In this document: one piece after another, positions 1-6,942 of the stretch
Layout: each line of letters starts with the position of its first letter
Numbering within the stretch: position 1 is the stretch's first letter
Source: an uncultured bacterium
Lineage (GTDB): Bacteria > Bacteroidota > Bacteroidia > Bacteroidales > Paludibacteraceae
Assembly: GCA_947074225.1 (NCBI GenBank)
Contig: CAMTOX010000077.1
Span: forward strand, 1 to 7,840
DNA: 7,840 bases
Reading direction: 5' to 3'
The notes under the pieces: model-generated
Seen by the model: only the letters and a program-made list of their open reading frames with translations
Told to the model about the DNA's origin: nothing
Database searches by the model: none
Program-made: the position numbers and the translations under genes

Positions 1-2
1 TT

Positions 3-377
3 GTTGCCGACGATCCTTCTACTTGGACCATGAGCCAAGCACAATATAACGACATCTCGGTAATGAAAGGTATTGCATGGTCATTCTGCGATGCTCCTGG
101 TGGATTCAAAGAAGAGTGGAATGAAGTAAACTGGGCAATTGGTCTTGAATATGCATACAACGAACAATTCTTTGGTCGTGCTGGTTATTTCAATGAACAC
201 CCTACAAAAGGTAATCGTAAATACTTCACCGTAGGAGCTGGTTTCCGTTTATCGGCATTTAAATTAGATGTAGGTTATGTTATTTCTGTGGCTCAAACAA
301 ATCCACTTGACCAAACTTTACGTTTCTCACTTGCATTTGATGTTGACGGCTTAAAAGCTTTGGCAGATCGTAAATAA
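3..377 (+). CDS. porV: PorV (LptO), type IX secretion outer-membrane protein, C-terminal fragment
   Basis: The frame is open to the left edge (it reads VADDPSTWT before the first Met at 30), so the 5' part lies outside the window and the Met at 30 is internal. About 125 residues remain. They alternate polar and aromatic residues as in outer-membrane beta strands (for example LEYAYNEQFFGRAGYF, then FTVGAGFRLSAFKLDVGYV) and end with NPLDQTLRFSLAFDV, the closing-strand pattern I know from PorV/LptO. In the family, PorV is a FadL-like barrel that takes part in secretion and surface attachment of type IX cargo carrying a C-terminal signal. The stop TAA is followed by a strong terminator. The adjoining ispF supports the call, since from memory P. 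gingivalis has porU-porV-ispF. A different FadL-like barrel is the main alternative. Confidence 0.85.
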   Translation, partial: VADDPSTWTMSQAQYNDISVMKGIAWSFCDAPGGFKEEWNEVNWAIGLEYAYNEQFFGRAGYFNEHPTKGNRKYFTVGAGFRLSAFKLDVGYVISVAQTNPLDQTLRFSLAFDVDGLKALADRK

Positions 378-402
378 TTGTACAATTAATATTTAATATA
401 TT

Positions 403-436
403 ATAAAAGCGACTTGTCTTTTCAGGTCGCTTTTAT
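403..436 (+). terminator. Rho-independent terminator after porV
   Basis: Bases 405-413 (AAAAGCGAC) pair perfectly with 426-434 (GTCGCTTTT). The stem can extend inward by TTG/CAG at 414-416 and 423-425, and outward by two A-T pairs. The loop is about six bases of pyrimidines, and the right arm ends in a T-run. It lies 27 bases after the porV stop and 22 bases before ispF, so porV transcription should largely end here. Confidence 0.85.
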
Positions 437-457
437 TGTATCTAATCAAATTAAAAT

Positions 458-937
458 ATGAAGATAAGAGTTGGGTTTGGGTTCGATGTTCACCAATTGG
501 TGGAAGAACGCCCATTGATATTAGGAGGTATTGAGATACCATATAGCAAGGGCCTATTGGGTCATTCGGATGCCGACGTGCTTATTCATGCTATTTGCGA
601 CGCTCTATTAGGCGCAGCAAACCTTAGGGATATTGGATATCATTTTCCAGATAAAGATCCCAATTTCAAAGGCGCAGATAGCAAATTACTCCTCAAAGAG
701 TGTGTGAAGCTAATTGCCGAGAAAGGTTATACCATAGGAAATATTGATTCTACTATATGTGCCGAAGCTCCTAAATTGGCACCTTATATTGTTCAGATGC
801 AGGAAACGCTGGCTCAATGCATGGGAATTCCAGTGGACGATATTGCTATTAAAGCTACTACAACAGAAAAGTTGGGGTATACTGGAAGAGGAGAAGGCAT
901 ATCGGCTTATGCAACCATATTGATTGAGAAATTATAG
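458..937 (+). CDS. ispF: 2-C-methyl-D-erythritol 2,4-cyclodiphosphate synthase
   Basis: This cytoplasmic enzyme of the MEP (non-mevalonate) isoprenoid pathway converts CDP-methylerythritol 2-phosphate to the cyclic diphosphate with release of CMP. At 159 aa it has the usual full length. Visible signatures are GFDVHQL at 8-14 with metal ligands Asp10 and His12, the HSDADVLIHA segment at 36-45 with third ligand His44, DIGYHFPD at 58-65, and KATTTEKLGYTGRGEGI at 132-148, which binds the cytidine nucleotide. The ATG at 458 gives the canonical short N-terminus (MKIRVGFGFDVH). No Shine-Dalgarno is evident; the leader is A-rich, as is common in Bacteroidota. The gene sits between two terminators, so it probably forms its own short transcript, though I see no clear promoter box in the 22 bases after the porV hairpin. 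Confidence 0.97.
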   Translation: MKIRVGFGFDVHQLVEERPLILGGIEIPYSKGLLGHSDADVLIHAICDALLGAANLRDIGYHFPDKDPNFKGADSKLLLKECVKLIAEKGYTIGNIDSTICAEAPKLAPYIVQMQETLAQCMGIPVDDIAIKATTTEKLGYTGRGEGISAYATILIEKL

Positions 938-950
938 ATAGCCTAATTAT

Positions 951-1000
951 AAAACAAAAAGAAGGGTAGCTCTAATAGGGCTACCCTTCTTTTTTGTTTT
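951..1000. terminator. Bidirectional terminator between convergent ispF and the efflux operon
   Basis: Bases 961-970 (GAAGGGTAGC) pair perfectly with 980-989 (GCTACCCTTC). The left side is preceded by AAAACAAAAA and the right side is followed by TTTTTTGTTTT, so a U-tract forms whichever strand is transcribed. Inner pairs can close the loop to three bases (974-976). It starts 13 bases after the ispF stop and sits just beyond the stop of the minus-strand channel gene, so it can serve both converging units. Confidence 0.9.
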
Positions 1001-1001
1001 G

Positions 1002-2180
1002 CTATAACTCAAACGAGACTAATTTCGCATATGCTTTCTGGTAATCTCGTTCGGCCTCTAATGCTTGAGTAATGGTGCTATAATATAGGCTCATTTCAAG
1101 CATATATTGAACCATAGAAATTTGTCCTGCATCAAGAGCTTTCTTGAGTAGCTCGCTATTATTCGCATCTTTAAAGGCCTCGCGATAAATTTCAGCACTT
1201 CTTTGCAAACCTATGGTACGTTGATAAATGGTGTGCAACTGACCATAAAACTGTAGTTTCATATCGTCGGCTTTGGCTTCTGTAGCCACCTGCTGTGCTT
1301 TGGCTTGCTTAATCTTATTGCTATTTTCCCAAGCCGGTATAGATAGCGACAAGGTAATGCCTTGATAAGTTTCGCCAACCACAGTCTCATTCATATATCC
1401 TGCCGAGAGTGTTGGAAACCATGTAGCTTTATTGAGCGATACCTCTTTCTTTGCCCACTCCAACTCTTGTCGTACATAAGCCAATACCGGGCTCTGTTGC
1501 TCGGCTTGTGCATACCACTGTTCAAAATTTAAAGGTAATGAGAGGGTAGGAAAGTTACTTTCGCTTATGGTAACATTTTTTCCACCATTTAGACGTGTCA
1601 ACTCGGATAATACCACTGCGCGCTCAGTCTCCACTCTTAGAATCTCACCATGCGCAGAGGCCAAATTTATCTTCACATTGTTATACTCTAATATATTAGC
1701 GTCGCCACTTTCTAAACGCTCTTTCTGGCTCTTACTAATGGCTTGTGCATGTACTAAACGTAGGTTTAGCTCTTCTAACAAAGCATTGTAGTATACAACA
1801 TCCAGATAATACTCTTTAGCCTCCAGCAGAAGGTTCATCCGTTCGGCCTTATAATCCCACTCTAGCATGGCATTTTGTTCATTTGCCACCTTACTCTTAA
1901 GTCCACTTATTGTAGGGGCATCAAAACTTTGTGTTACGCTAATGTCGTATCTGTTCCCATTACTAGAGGGGGTTCCCCAGAGGTAATTAAAACCAAATTC
2001 TGGGTTGGGCAAAAAGATGTCGGTTCTATTCTCAAGTTTCTCGGCAATGATGCTTTCGCGCAATGCCCGAAGAGTACTATTATTTTGCTCTATATTCCTT
2101 AAGAGCTCTTCCATTGTAGATTGGCTATATGATAGCATACAAACCATTGTCAATAGTAAAGTTATGATTCTCTTTTTCAT
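1002..2180 (-). CDS. TolC-family outer-membrane channel of heavy-metal efflux (CzcC/CusC-like)
   Basis: The product is 392 aa with an N-terminal signal peptide (hydrophobic core about residues 4-17, likely cleavage near SYS-QS at 19-20). It is followed by two alpha-helical OEP-type repeats, roughly 22-200 and 216-390, rich in long Ala/Glu/Leu helices. Typical TolC-like segments are LPNPEFGFNY at 57-66, ERLESGDANILEYNNVKI at 154-171, KATWFPTLSAGY at 251-262 and ALDAGQISMVQYMLEM at 348-363. Such proteins trimerise into an outer-membrane barrel with a periplasmic tunnel that docks on the RND pump and adaptor. There is no lipobox, unlike E. coli CusC. The start overlaps the pump stop by four bases (ATGA at 2177-2180) and has AGGAG eight to twelve bases upstream, so translation is probably coupled. 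It is the last gene of the operon. Confidence 0.92.
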   Translation of the reverse strand: MKKRIITLLLTMVCMLSYSQSTMEELLRNIEQNNSTLRALRESIIAEKLENRTDIFLPNPEFGFNYLWGTPSSNGNRYDISVTQSFDAPTISGLKSKVANEQNAMLEWDYKAERMNLLLEAKEYYLDVVYYNALLEELNLRLVHAQAISKSQKERLESGDANILEYNNVKINLASAHGEILRVETERAVVLSELTRLNGGKNVTISESNFPTLSLPLNFEQWYAQAEQQSPVLAYVRQELEWAKKEVSLNKATWFPTLSAGYMNETVVGETYQGITLSLSIPAWENSNKIKQAKAQQVATEAKADDMKLQFYGQLHTIYQRTIGLQRSAEIYREAFKDANNSELLKKALDAGQISMVQYMLEMSLYYSTITQALEAERDYQKAYAKLVSFEL

Positions 2181-5100
2181 AATTCTTCTCCTTTAGCTGA
2201 TTCTTCTACAAATTTTACCTCTTTTATTTCTCTTCTTCGTTCTGTAATAAGGTACATAATAGGGATGATAAAGCCATTTAATAGTGTAGAGCTAAAGAGG
2301 CCACCTAATATTACCTTTGCCATAGGACTCTGTATCTCATTACCTGGAAGCTCTCCGCCTAAGGCTAAAGGTATGAGTGCTAGTCCGGAGGTAAGTGCTG
2401 TCATAAGAATTGGGTTAAGACGGTCGGTAGAGCCATGTACTACACTCTGATACAGTTCTGTGCCCTCATTACGCAAATCGTTATACCGCGATATGAGCAA
2501 CATACCATTGCGTGTGGCTATGCCAAAGAGTGAGATGAAACCAATAATGGCTGGAATGCTCACGACACCACCTGTTATCCAAATGACCAATACTCCTCCA
2601 ATGAGGGCTAAAGGTAGATTCAATAAGATGACTGCCGATTGCGATACGTTGCGGAATTGATTGTACAGCAATAAGAAAATAACCAAAATAGCTACCAAAG
2701 AGGCTATAAGCAGTGTTCTGGATGCCGCTTGTTCACTCTCAAACTGTCCTCCATACTCCACATGATACCCCTCGGGGAATACTATATCGCTGGCAACGAT
2801 GCTCTGTATGTCGGTTACTACGCCTAAGAGATCTCTGTCGACAACATTGGCCGAGATAACAATCTTACGGGCAACATTCTCACGATTTATAGTGTTAGGA
2901 CCTGTGGCAGAGATTACTTCGGCAACATTGCTCAGTGGCACTTTACTACCATCGGCATCTATCATGAGCTCTTTAATCCTTTCCATGCTCTCCCGTTTAT
3001 CGTCGGCCACCTTTAGGGTGAGGTCAAAGCTTCGATTGCCTTCGTACACTTGCGATACCACCTCACCTCCCAAGAGCACATTGATCATCTCGGCAAATTC
3101 TGGTAGGGTAATACCATATTTGGCCAACATGTCGCGTTTAGGGATAATCTTTAGCTGAGGACGTTCAATTTGTTGTTCAACATTTAAATCGGTCACTCCG
3201 GGTATATTCTGAATGGCCTCTTTAATTTGATTTCCTAAGGCATACATATGATTCAAATCTGTGCCAAATAGTTTAATAGCTATGCTGGCGCGGGTGCCCG
3301 ATAGCATAGCATCTATACGGTGAGTAATAGGTGCTCCTACCTCAAGACTTATTCCCGGAATGGCTCCTACGCGTTCACGTATTTCGGCAATAACCTCCTC
3401 TTTAGAGCGTTTGTCGAGTATGAAAGGAGCTTCAATTTCCGATGTGTTTACTCCCAAAGCATGCTCGTCTAACTCTGCACGGCCGGTTTTACGACCTACT
3501 GCCTGAATTTCCGGAATGGAGAGCAATATCTCGTCGACCATGCGTCCCATCTTATCCGACTCTTCGAGCGATACCCCCGGCATAGTGTTTACATTTACCG
3601 TGAACGACCCCTCATTGAAAGGGGGTAAGAAACTACGTCCTAAGTTAAAGAATACCACTAAAGTTCCAATAAAGAGAAGGCCGGTGAAGGATAAAACAGC
3701 AATCTTATGACGCAAAGTCCAACGTAGTAGCTTAGCGTAATACTCCTTTAGTTTACGTGCCACAAAAGGTTCCTTATCTAATGTTTTATTCTCTTTCTTA
3801 GGAACTAGAAGATAGCTGCAAAGTACCGGTGTTAACGTTAATGCCACCAATGTAGAGGCTATTAATGCCGATATGAAGGCTATGCCAAGGGGTGCCAAAA
3901 GACGTCCCTCCATGCCCGAAAGAAAGAAGAGAGGCACAAAACTAGCTATGATGATAAGCGTAGAATTTAGAATGGGCATGCGCACCTCGCGCGAAGCATT
4001 GAAGATTACTTTCAGGGCCGGGAGTTGTTCCACTATAGGTAAGTGCCTATTCTCTTTAAGTCGCTTATGTACATTCTCGACATCGACTATGGCATCGTCC
4101 ACTAGTGAACCTACGGCAATGGCCATACCTCCCAAACTCATGGTGTTTATGGTAAGTCCCATCATTTTCAAAGAGAGTACAGAGGTTACCAATGCTAACG
4201 GTATGGTCACCAAAGAAATAATGGTAGTGCGAGCATTCATTAAGAAAATAAAGAGAATGATAATAACAAAGATGCCACCCTCCAGAAGTGCCTTCTGGAT
4301 ATTGCTGATAGAACTCTCTATGAATCGTTCTTGACGATAGATGTCGGTCGATAGCTTCACGTCGGCCGGCAATGTTTGTTGAAGCTCTTGCAGTGCTATG
4401 TCAAGTTTCTCGGTCAAATCTATGGTGCCGGTGTTGGGTTGCTTTGTAATGGTCATTATCACAGCTGGTTGATTATTGTAGGCTGCAACACCCATCTTAG
4501 GTGCTTTATTCCCTATCTTCACCTCTGCAACATTATTAATCAGTATGGGTCTATTTTCCACTCGTTTTATTACGGCATTACCTATCTCTTCTACTTTGTC
4601 GGTCGACACTACCCCACGTATGATATATTCATTTCCATACTCATAGAGTACTCCTCCCGAAGCATTCTGATTCATTCCTTGCACCACACCATTTACTTCG
4701 TCCATGGTGATGCCATAATGTTTCATCCTTTCCGGGCTTAGTAGAATTTGATACTCTTTAATCTCTCCACCCAATACCGATACCTGTGCCACGCCACCTG
4801 TAGCTAGTAGACGTGGACGTATTACCCAGTCGGCTAAGGTACGTAACTCTTGCAATGAGGTGCTGTCGGAGGTTAAGGCCACAAACATTAGCTCTCCTAA
4901 GATGGACGATTGTGGACCTAATGTAGGTGTTCCAACATTGCTGGGAAGCTCCTCTTTTATCATGGCAAGTTTCTCGGAAACAATTTGACGTGCCCTAAAA
5001 ATATCGGTGCCCCAGTCAAATTCTACCCATACAATGGAGAATCCTGTTGTGGACGAAGAGCGTACACGGCGTACATCGGTAGCACCATTTACAGAGGTCT

Positions 5101-5308
5101 CTATGGGGAAAGTTACCAAACGTTCCACCTCTTCCGGAGCCATTCCTTTAGCCTCGGTCATTACCACTACGGTAGGGGCATTTAAATCGGGGAAGACATC
5201 TACCTCCATGCGTGTGGTTGTGTAGACGCCTATTACCATAAGCAATACGGCAGCCACCAATATGGCTATCCTATTGTTTAATGAGAATTGAATAATTTTA
5301 TCTAACAT
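2177..5308 (-). CDS. CzcA/CusA-family heavy-metal efflux RND inner-membrane pump
   Basis: At 1043 aa it has the normal length for heavy-metal RND permeases. Layout: TM1 about 11-31, first periplasmic loop to about 340, TM2-6 about 342-497, TM7 about 534-554, second periplasmic loop to about 865, TM8-12 about 866-1022. The proton-relay helix TM4 reads GGMAIAVGSLVDDAIVDVEN (393-412) with Asp404, Asp405, Asp409 and Glu411. Other family marks are VFPDLNAPTV at 38-47, TGRAELDEHALGVNTSEIE at 608-626 and GFISLFGIATRNGMLLISRY at 923-942. The pump uses the proton gradient to push cations into the channel. By alignment from memory, the Met cluster of E. coli CusA (573, 623, 672) is not kept here, which argues against a classical Cu(I)/Ag(I) pump; TM4 also differs from the classical CzcA DFG-type motif. 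The start codon follows a strong Shine-Dalgarno, 19 bases after the adaptor stop. Confidence 0.95.
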   Translation of the reverse strand: MLDKIIQFSLNNRIAILVAAVLLMVIGVYTTTRMEVDVFPDLNAPTVVVMTEAKGMAPEEVERLVTFPIETSVNGATDVRRVRSSSTTGFSIVWVEFDWGTDIFRARQIVSEKLAMIKEELPSNVGTPTLGPQSSILGELMFVALTSDSTSLQELRTLADWVIRPRLLATGGVAQVSVLGGEIKEYQILLSPERMKHYGITMDEVNGVVQGMNQNASGGVLYEYGNEYIIRGVVSTDKVEEIGNAVIKRVENRPILINNVAEVKIGNKAPKMGVAAYNNQPAVIMTITKQPNTGTIDLTEKLDIALQELQQTLPADVKLSTDIYRQERFIESSISNIQKALLEGGIFVIIILFIFLMNARTTIISLVTIPLALVTSVLSLKMMGLTINTMSLGGMAIAVGSLVDDAIVDVENVHKRLKENRHLPIVEQLPALKVIFNASREVRMPILNSTLIIIASFVPLFFLSGMEGRLLAPLGIAFISALIASTLVALTLTPVLCSYLLVPKKENKTLDKEPFVARKLKEYYAKLLRWTLRHKIAVLSFTGLLFIGTLVVFFNLGRSFLPPFNEGSFTVNVNTMPGVSLEESDKMGRMVDEILLSIPEIQAVGRKTGRAELDEHALGVNTSEIEAPFILDKRSKEEVIAEIRERVGAIPGISLEVGAPITHRIDAMLSGTRASIAIKLFGTDLNHMYALGNQIKEAIQNIPGVTDLNVEQQIERPQLKIIPKRDMLAKYGITLPEFAEMINVLLGGEVVSQVYEGNRSFDLTLKVADDKRESMERIKELMIDADGSKVPLSNVAEVISATGPNTINRENVARKIVISANVVDRDLLGVVTDIQSIVASDIVFPEGYHVEYGGQFESEQAASRTLLIASLVAILVIFLLLYNQFRNVSQSAVILLNLPLALIGGVLVIWITGGVVSIPAIIGFISLFGIATRNGMLLISRYNDLRNEGTELYQSVVHGSTDRLNPILMTALTSGLALIPLALGGELPGNEIQSPMAKVILGGLFSSTLLNGFIIPIMYLITERRREIKEVKFVEESAKGEEL
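2188..2192 (-). promoter_or_regulatory. Shine-Dalgarno of the TolC-like channel gene
   Basis: On the minus strand the bases before the ATG at 2180 read AAAGGAGAAGAATT. AGGAG is seven bases from the start codon. It lies inside the 3' end of the pump gene, supports the chosen start, and complements the four-base overlap. Confidence 0.7.
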
Positions 5309-5317
5309 CTATCTCTT

Positions 5318-5324
5318 CCTCCTT
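5318..5324 (-). promoter_or_regulatory. Strong Shine-Dalgarno of the RND pump gene
   Basis: The 19-base gap between the adaptor stop (TAA) and the pump ATG reads TTCAAGGAGGAAGAGATAG on the minus strand. It contains AAGGAGG, close to a perfect anti-16S match, nine bases before the start. This fixes the pump start at 5308. Such a strong site is not typical of Bacteroidota leaders, which are usually A-rich. Confidence 0.75.
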
Positions 5325-5327
5325 GAA

Positions 5328-6662
5328 TTAATGGGCATGACCATGAGGTACCTCGCCCGATGCCGATGCAATCTTCACCTGATAGGCCCCTTTAGTAACG
5401 ACATTATCGCCAGGTTTTATCCCTGCCAGAATCTCTACACGTTCGCCATCGTTTTCTCCCACAGTAACCTCTTGCTGTTTATAGGCCTCGGGTTCTATTT
5501 GCAAATAGACATAATAGATGCCTTGGTTCTCTACTAGTGCGCTCATAGGTACTGTTATAACATGCTCTTTGGGAGTGCTTAAGAGATATACCTCGGTGTA
5601 TGCACCGGGTAAAATATCGCCAACATTATCAAATTCAAAAGTAATTGGAATGTAGTAGCTATTGTCGTTGCTACTTTTTCCATACGATAAGAGTTTGCCA
5701 TTTAAATCTTTAAGTTTGTAGGTTACATTATCGTATGCCGGTTTGAAGTTTGCCGAGGTAACCTGTTTCAAAGCTTTATATTTACCTTCGGGCACCTCTG
5801 CTCGGAGTTGCAATCTTTTATTTTTAGTGATTATGGCTATGGGTTGACCTATGGCTACATAGTCGCCCTGATTTACCAAACGGCTCTTAATATATCCGCC
5901 AATTGGTGCTGTTATACGTATGCCTTGTGCACTCACCTTACCTGCCTGACCTTGGTATGATGCTTTGGCAGTTTCATAGCGTAGGCGAATCTGCTCAAAC
6001 TCTTTTGCCGAGATAATTTTATCGGCAACTAAATTCTCTGCACGTTGATACTCCTTTTCTGCCGCTTCAAACTCCAACTTACTCTTCAGTAGTGGGTCGC
6101 CCTCTTGCAGCTCTTTTGCCGAGATGGTCATTAATGTCTCTCCAGCTTTTACAGCACTCCCATCGTTTAGATTTGCGTTAGCAAAACTTACTACACCACT
6201 TGCTGTGGCTACAATGGTTTGCTCATCTCCTTGCGAAGATTCTATTTTACCACTGGTTTTAATAACTTGTGAAAAGGTTCCTGTTTTAACCCTCTCTGTA
6301 GTTAATCCAATAGCCTGGGCCTGTCTCTTGGAGAAGGCTATCTCGTTACTATGGTCGGTCTCTTCAGCACCATGATTGTGTCCATCGTCTGCGCTGTGAA
6401 TCTCTTCGCCAAATTCGTTATGGTTGTGACTATTGCAACTGCTGCTATCATGGCCTGCGTGGTCATGGTCGTGCTCATGATTGTGAGTGCCGTCACTATC
6501 TGTATGTTCTCTACTATGGGTGTCATGATCGTGGTCATGATCATGGTCGCTACAGCTACTCTCCGTAGGTTGCTTCTTATTGTTAGCTTTTTCTTTGCAA
6601 CCACTAAATCCAAAAAGAAGGCCGATACTAATGCAAAGAATGTATATAACTGTTCTCTTCAT
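5328..6662 (-). CDS. CzcB/CusB-like periplasmic adaptor (membrane fusion protein), His-rich lipoprotein
   Basis: This 444-aa protein bridges the RND pump and outer-membrane channel. The N-terminus has a hydrophobic signal (about 4-19) and a lipobox ending FSGC with Cys22, so it is probably lipid-anchored. Residues 40-104 contain 18 His, mostly as His-Asp or His-Glu repeats, a likely metal-binding arm; a second small cluster HGHAH ends the protein (440-444). The adaptor body follows: two lipoyl half-motifs at about 145-180 and 246-280 (TAPIGGYIKSRLVNQGDYV), an alpha-helical hairpin between them at about 188-245, a beta-barrel at about 281-365 and a membrane-proximal domain at about 366-435 (ITVPMSALVENQGIYYVYL). 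The start at 6662 gives a proper signal peptide; no Shine-Dalgarno is visible before it. It is the first gene of the adaptor-pump-channel operon. The His arm favours Zn, Ni, Co or Cu but cannot decide among them. Confidence 0.94.
   Translation of the reverse strand: MKRTVIYILCISIGLLFGFSGCKEKANNKKQPTESSCSDHDHDHDHDTHSREHTDSDGTHNHEHDHDHAGHDSSSCNSHNHNEFGEEIHSADDGHNHGAEETDHSNEIAFSKRQAQAIGLTTERVKTGTFSQVIKTSGKIESSQGDEQTIVATASGVVSFANANLNDGSAVKAGETLMTISAKELQEGDPLLKSKLEFEAAEKEYQRAENLVADKIISAKEFEQIRLRYETAKASYQGQAGKVSAQGIRITAPIGGYIKSRLVNQGDYVAIGQPIAIITKNKRLQLRAEVPEGKYKALKQVTSANFKPAYDNVTYKLKDLNGKLLSYGKSSNDNSYYIPITFEFDNVGDILPGAYTEVYLLSTPKEHVITVPMSALVENQGIYYVYLQIEPEAYKQQEVTVGENDGERVEILAGIKPGDNVVTKGAYQVKIASASGEVPHGHAH
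6351..6545 (-). repeat. His-Asp-coding repetitive tract in the adaptor gene
   Basis: The DNA coding for residues 40-104 of the adaptor is built from imperfect copies of the six-base unit GACCAT (His-Asp on the minus strand), densest at 6525-6545 and 6459-6482. It is coding and in frame. Repetition of this kind can change length by slippage in units that keep the frame, so tract length may vary between strains. Confidence 0.65.
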
Positions 6663-6857
6663 AGTTGTAAAAGATTAAATTATAGATGTTTAATTTGATG
6701 GTGGTCCGCTAAGGACGCTTCAAATCGTAATTTTAAAGGAATAATATGGGGCCGAATATTTAATGAAGCATCTAAACAAGTGTCTACAAATATGGATCAT
6801 AGGATTTTATTTAAATCTACTATTGTTAAATGCTTTGTCGGCGAATTGTTATTCTGT

Positions 6858-6898
6858 TATTGGTTAAAATAAAGGTGTTAATTCCTTTTTGACCAATA
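6858..6898. repeat. Inverted repeat in the spacer upstream of the efflux operon
   Basis: TATTGGT at 6858-6864 is the exact reverse complement of ACCAATA at 6892-6898. Inside, AAAA at 6866-6869 and AAAGG at 6871-6875 face CCTTTTT at 6884-6890, so an imperfect hairpin with a bulge can form. No U-tract follows on either strand, so it is not an obvious terminator. It may be an operator or a leader structure for the downstream adaptor gene, or simply AT-rich coincidence beyond the seven-base arms. Confidence 0.4.
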
Positions 6899-6902
6899 TA
6901 AA

Positions 6903-6932
6903 GCAGCCATGCCTTAGAGGGTTAATGGTTGC
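6903..6932 (-). terminator. Possible weak terminator after the 143-aa His-rich gene
   Basis: GCAGCCAT at 6903-6910 faces ATGGTTGC at 6925-6932, an eight-base stem with one imperfect pair, and CCT/AGG can pair inside the loop. It begins ten bases after the stop of the minus-strand gene, and on that strand it is followed by TTTATATT. The stem is imperfect and the T-run is broken, so termination may be partial or absent. Confidence 0.3.
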
Positions 6933-6942
6933 CAGAACTTTT

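Larger units (their letters stand above)
6663..6942. other. 280-base non-coding spacer before the efflux operon
   Basis: No credible gene lies here on either strand. The stretch holds the two inverted repeats described separately and a small palindrome GTCC-GCTAA-GGAC at 6704-6716, about 40 bases before the adaptor start. I see only one degenerate -7-like box on the minus strand (CATATTTG, 6787-6794) without a convincing -33 partner. The spacer is long enough to hold a separate promoter and operator for the adaptor-pump-channel operon, but I cannot locate them with confidence. Confidence 0.5.

Noticed and set aside
3873..4741. Long plus-strand open frames (153 aa at 3873-4334 and 121 aa at 4376-4741) opposite the RND pump
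   Set aside because: They lie wholly inside a well-supported pump gene, their composition is that of antisense translation, and no domain pattern or ribosome site supports them.
6438..6556. Repetitive CATGGTC/CATGATC tract as a CRISPR-like or regulatory array
   Set aside because: Units are six bases, unspaced and in frame, and code for His-Asp repeats; there are no spacers or cas genes.
6338..6698. Open frames of 91 aa (minus) and 115 aa (plus) rich in Met, Thr and Val over the start of the adaptor gene
   Set aside because: They are shadows of the His-Asp repeat read in other frames, and the adaptor frame with lipobox and His arm explains the DNA.
6704..6716. GTCC-GCTAA-GGAC palindrome as an operator
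   Set aside because: Four-base arms are too short to separate from chance without conservation data.
6787..6794. CATATTTG as the promoter of the adaptor operon
   Set aside because: It misses the first base of the -7 consensus, lacks a -33 element at proper spacing, and would leave a leader of over 100 bases.
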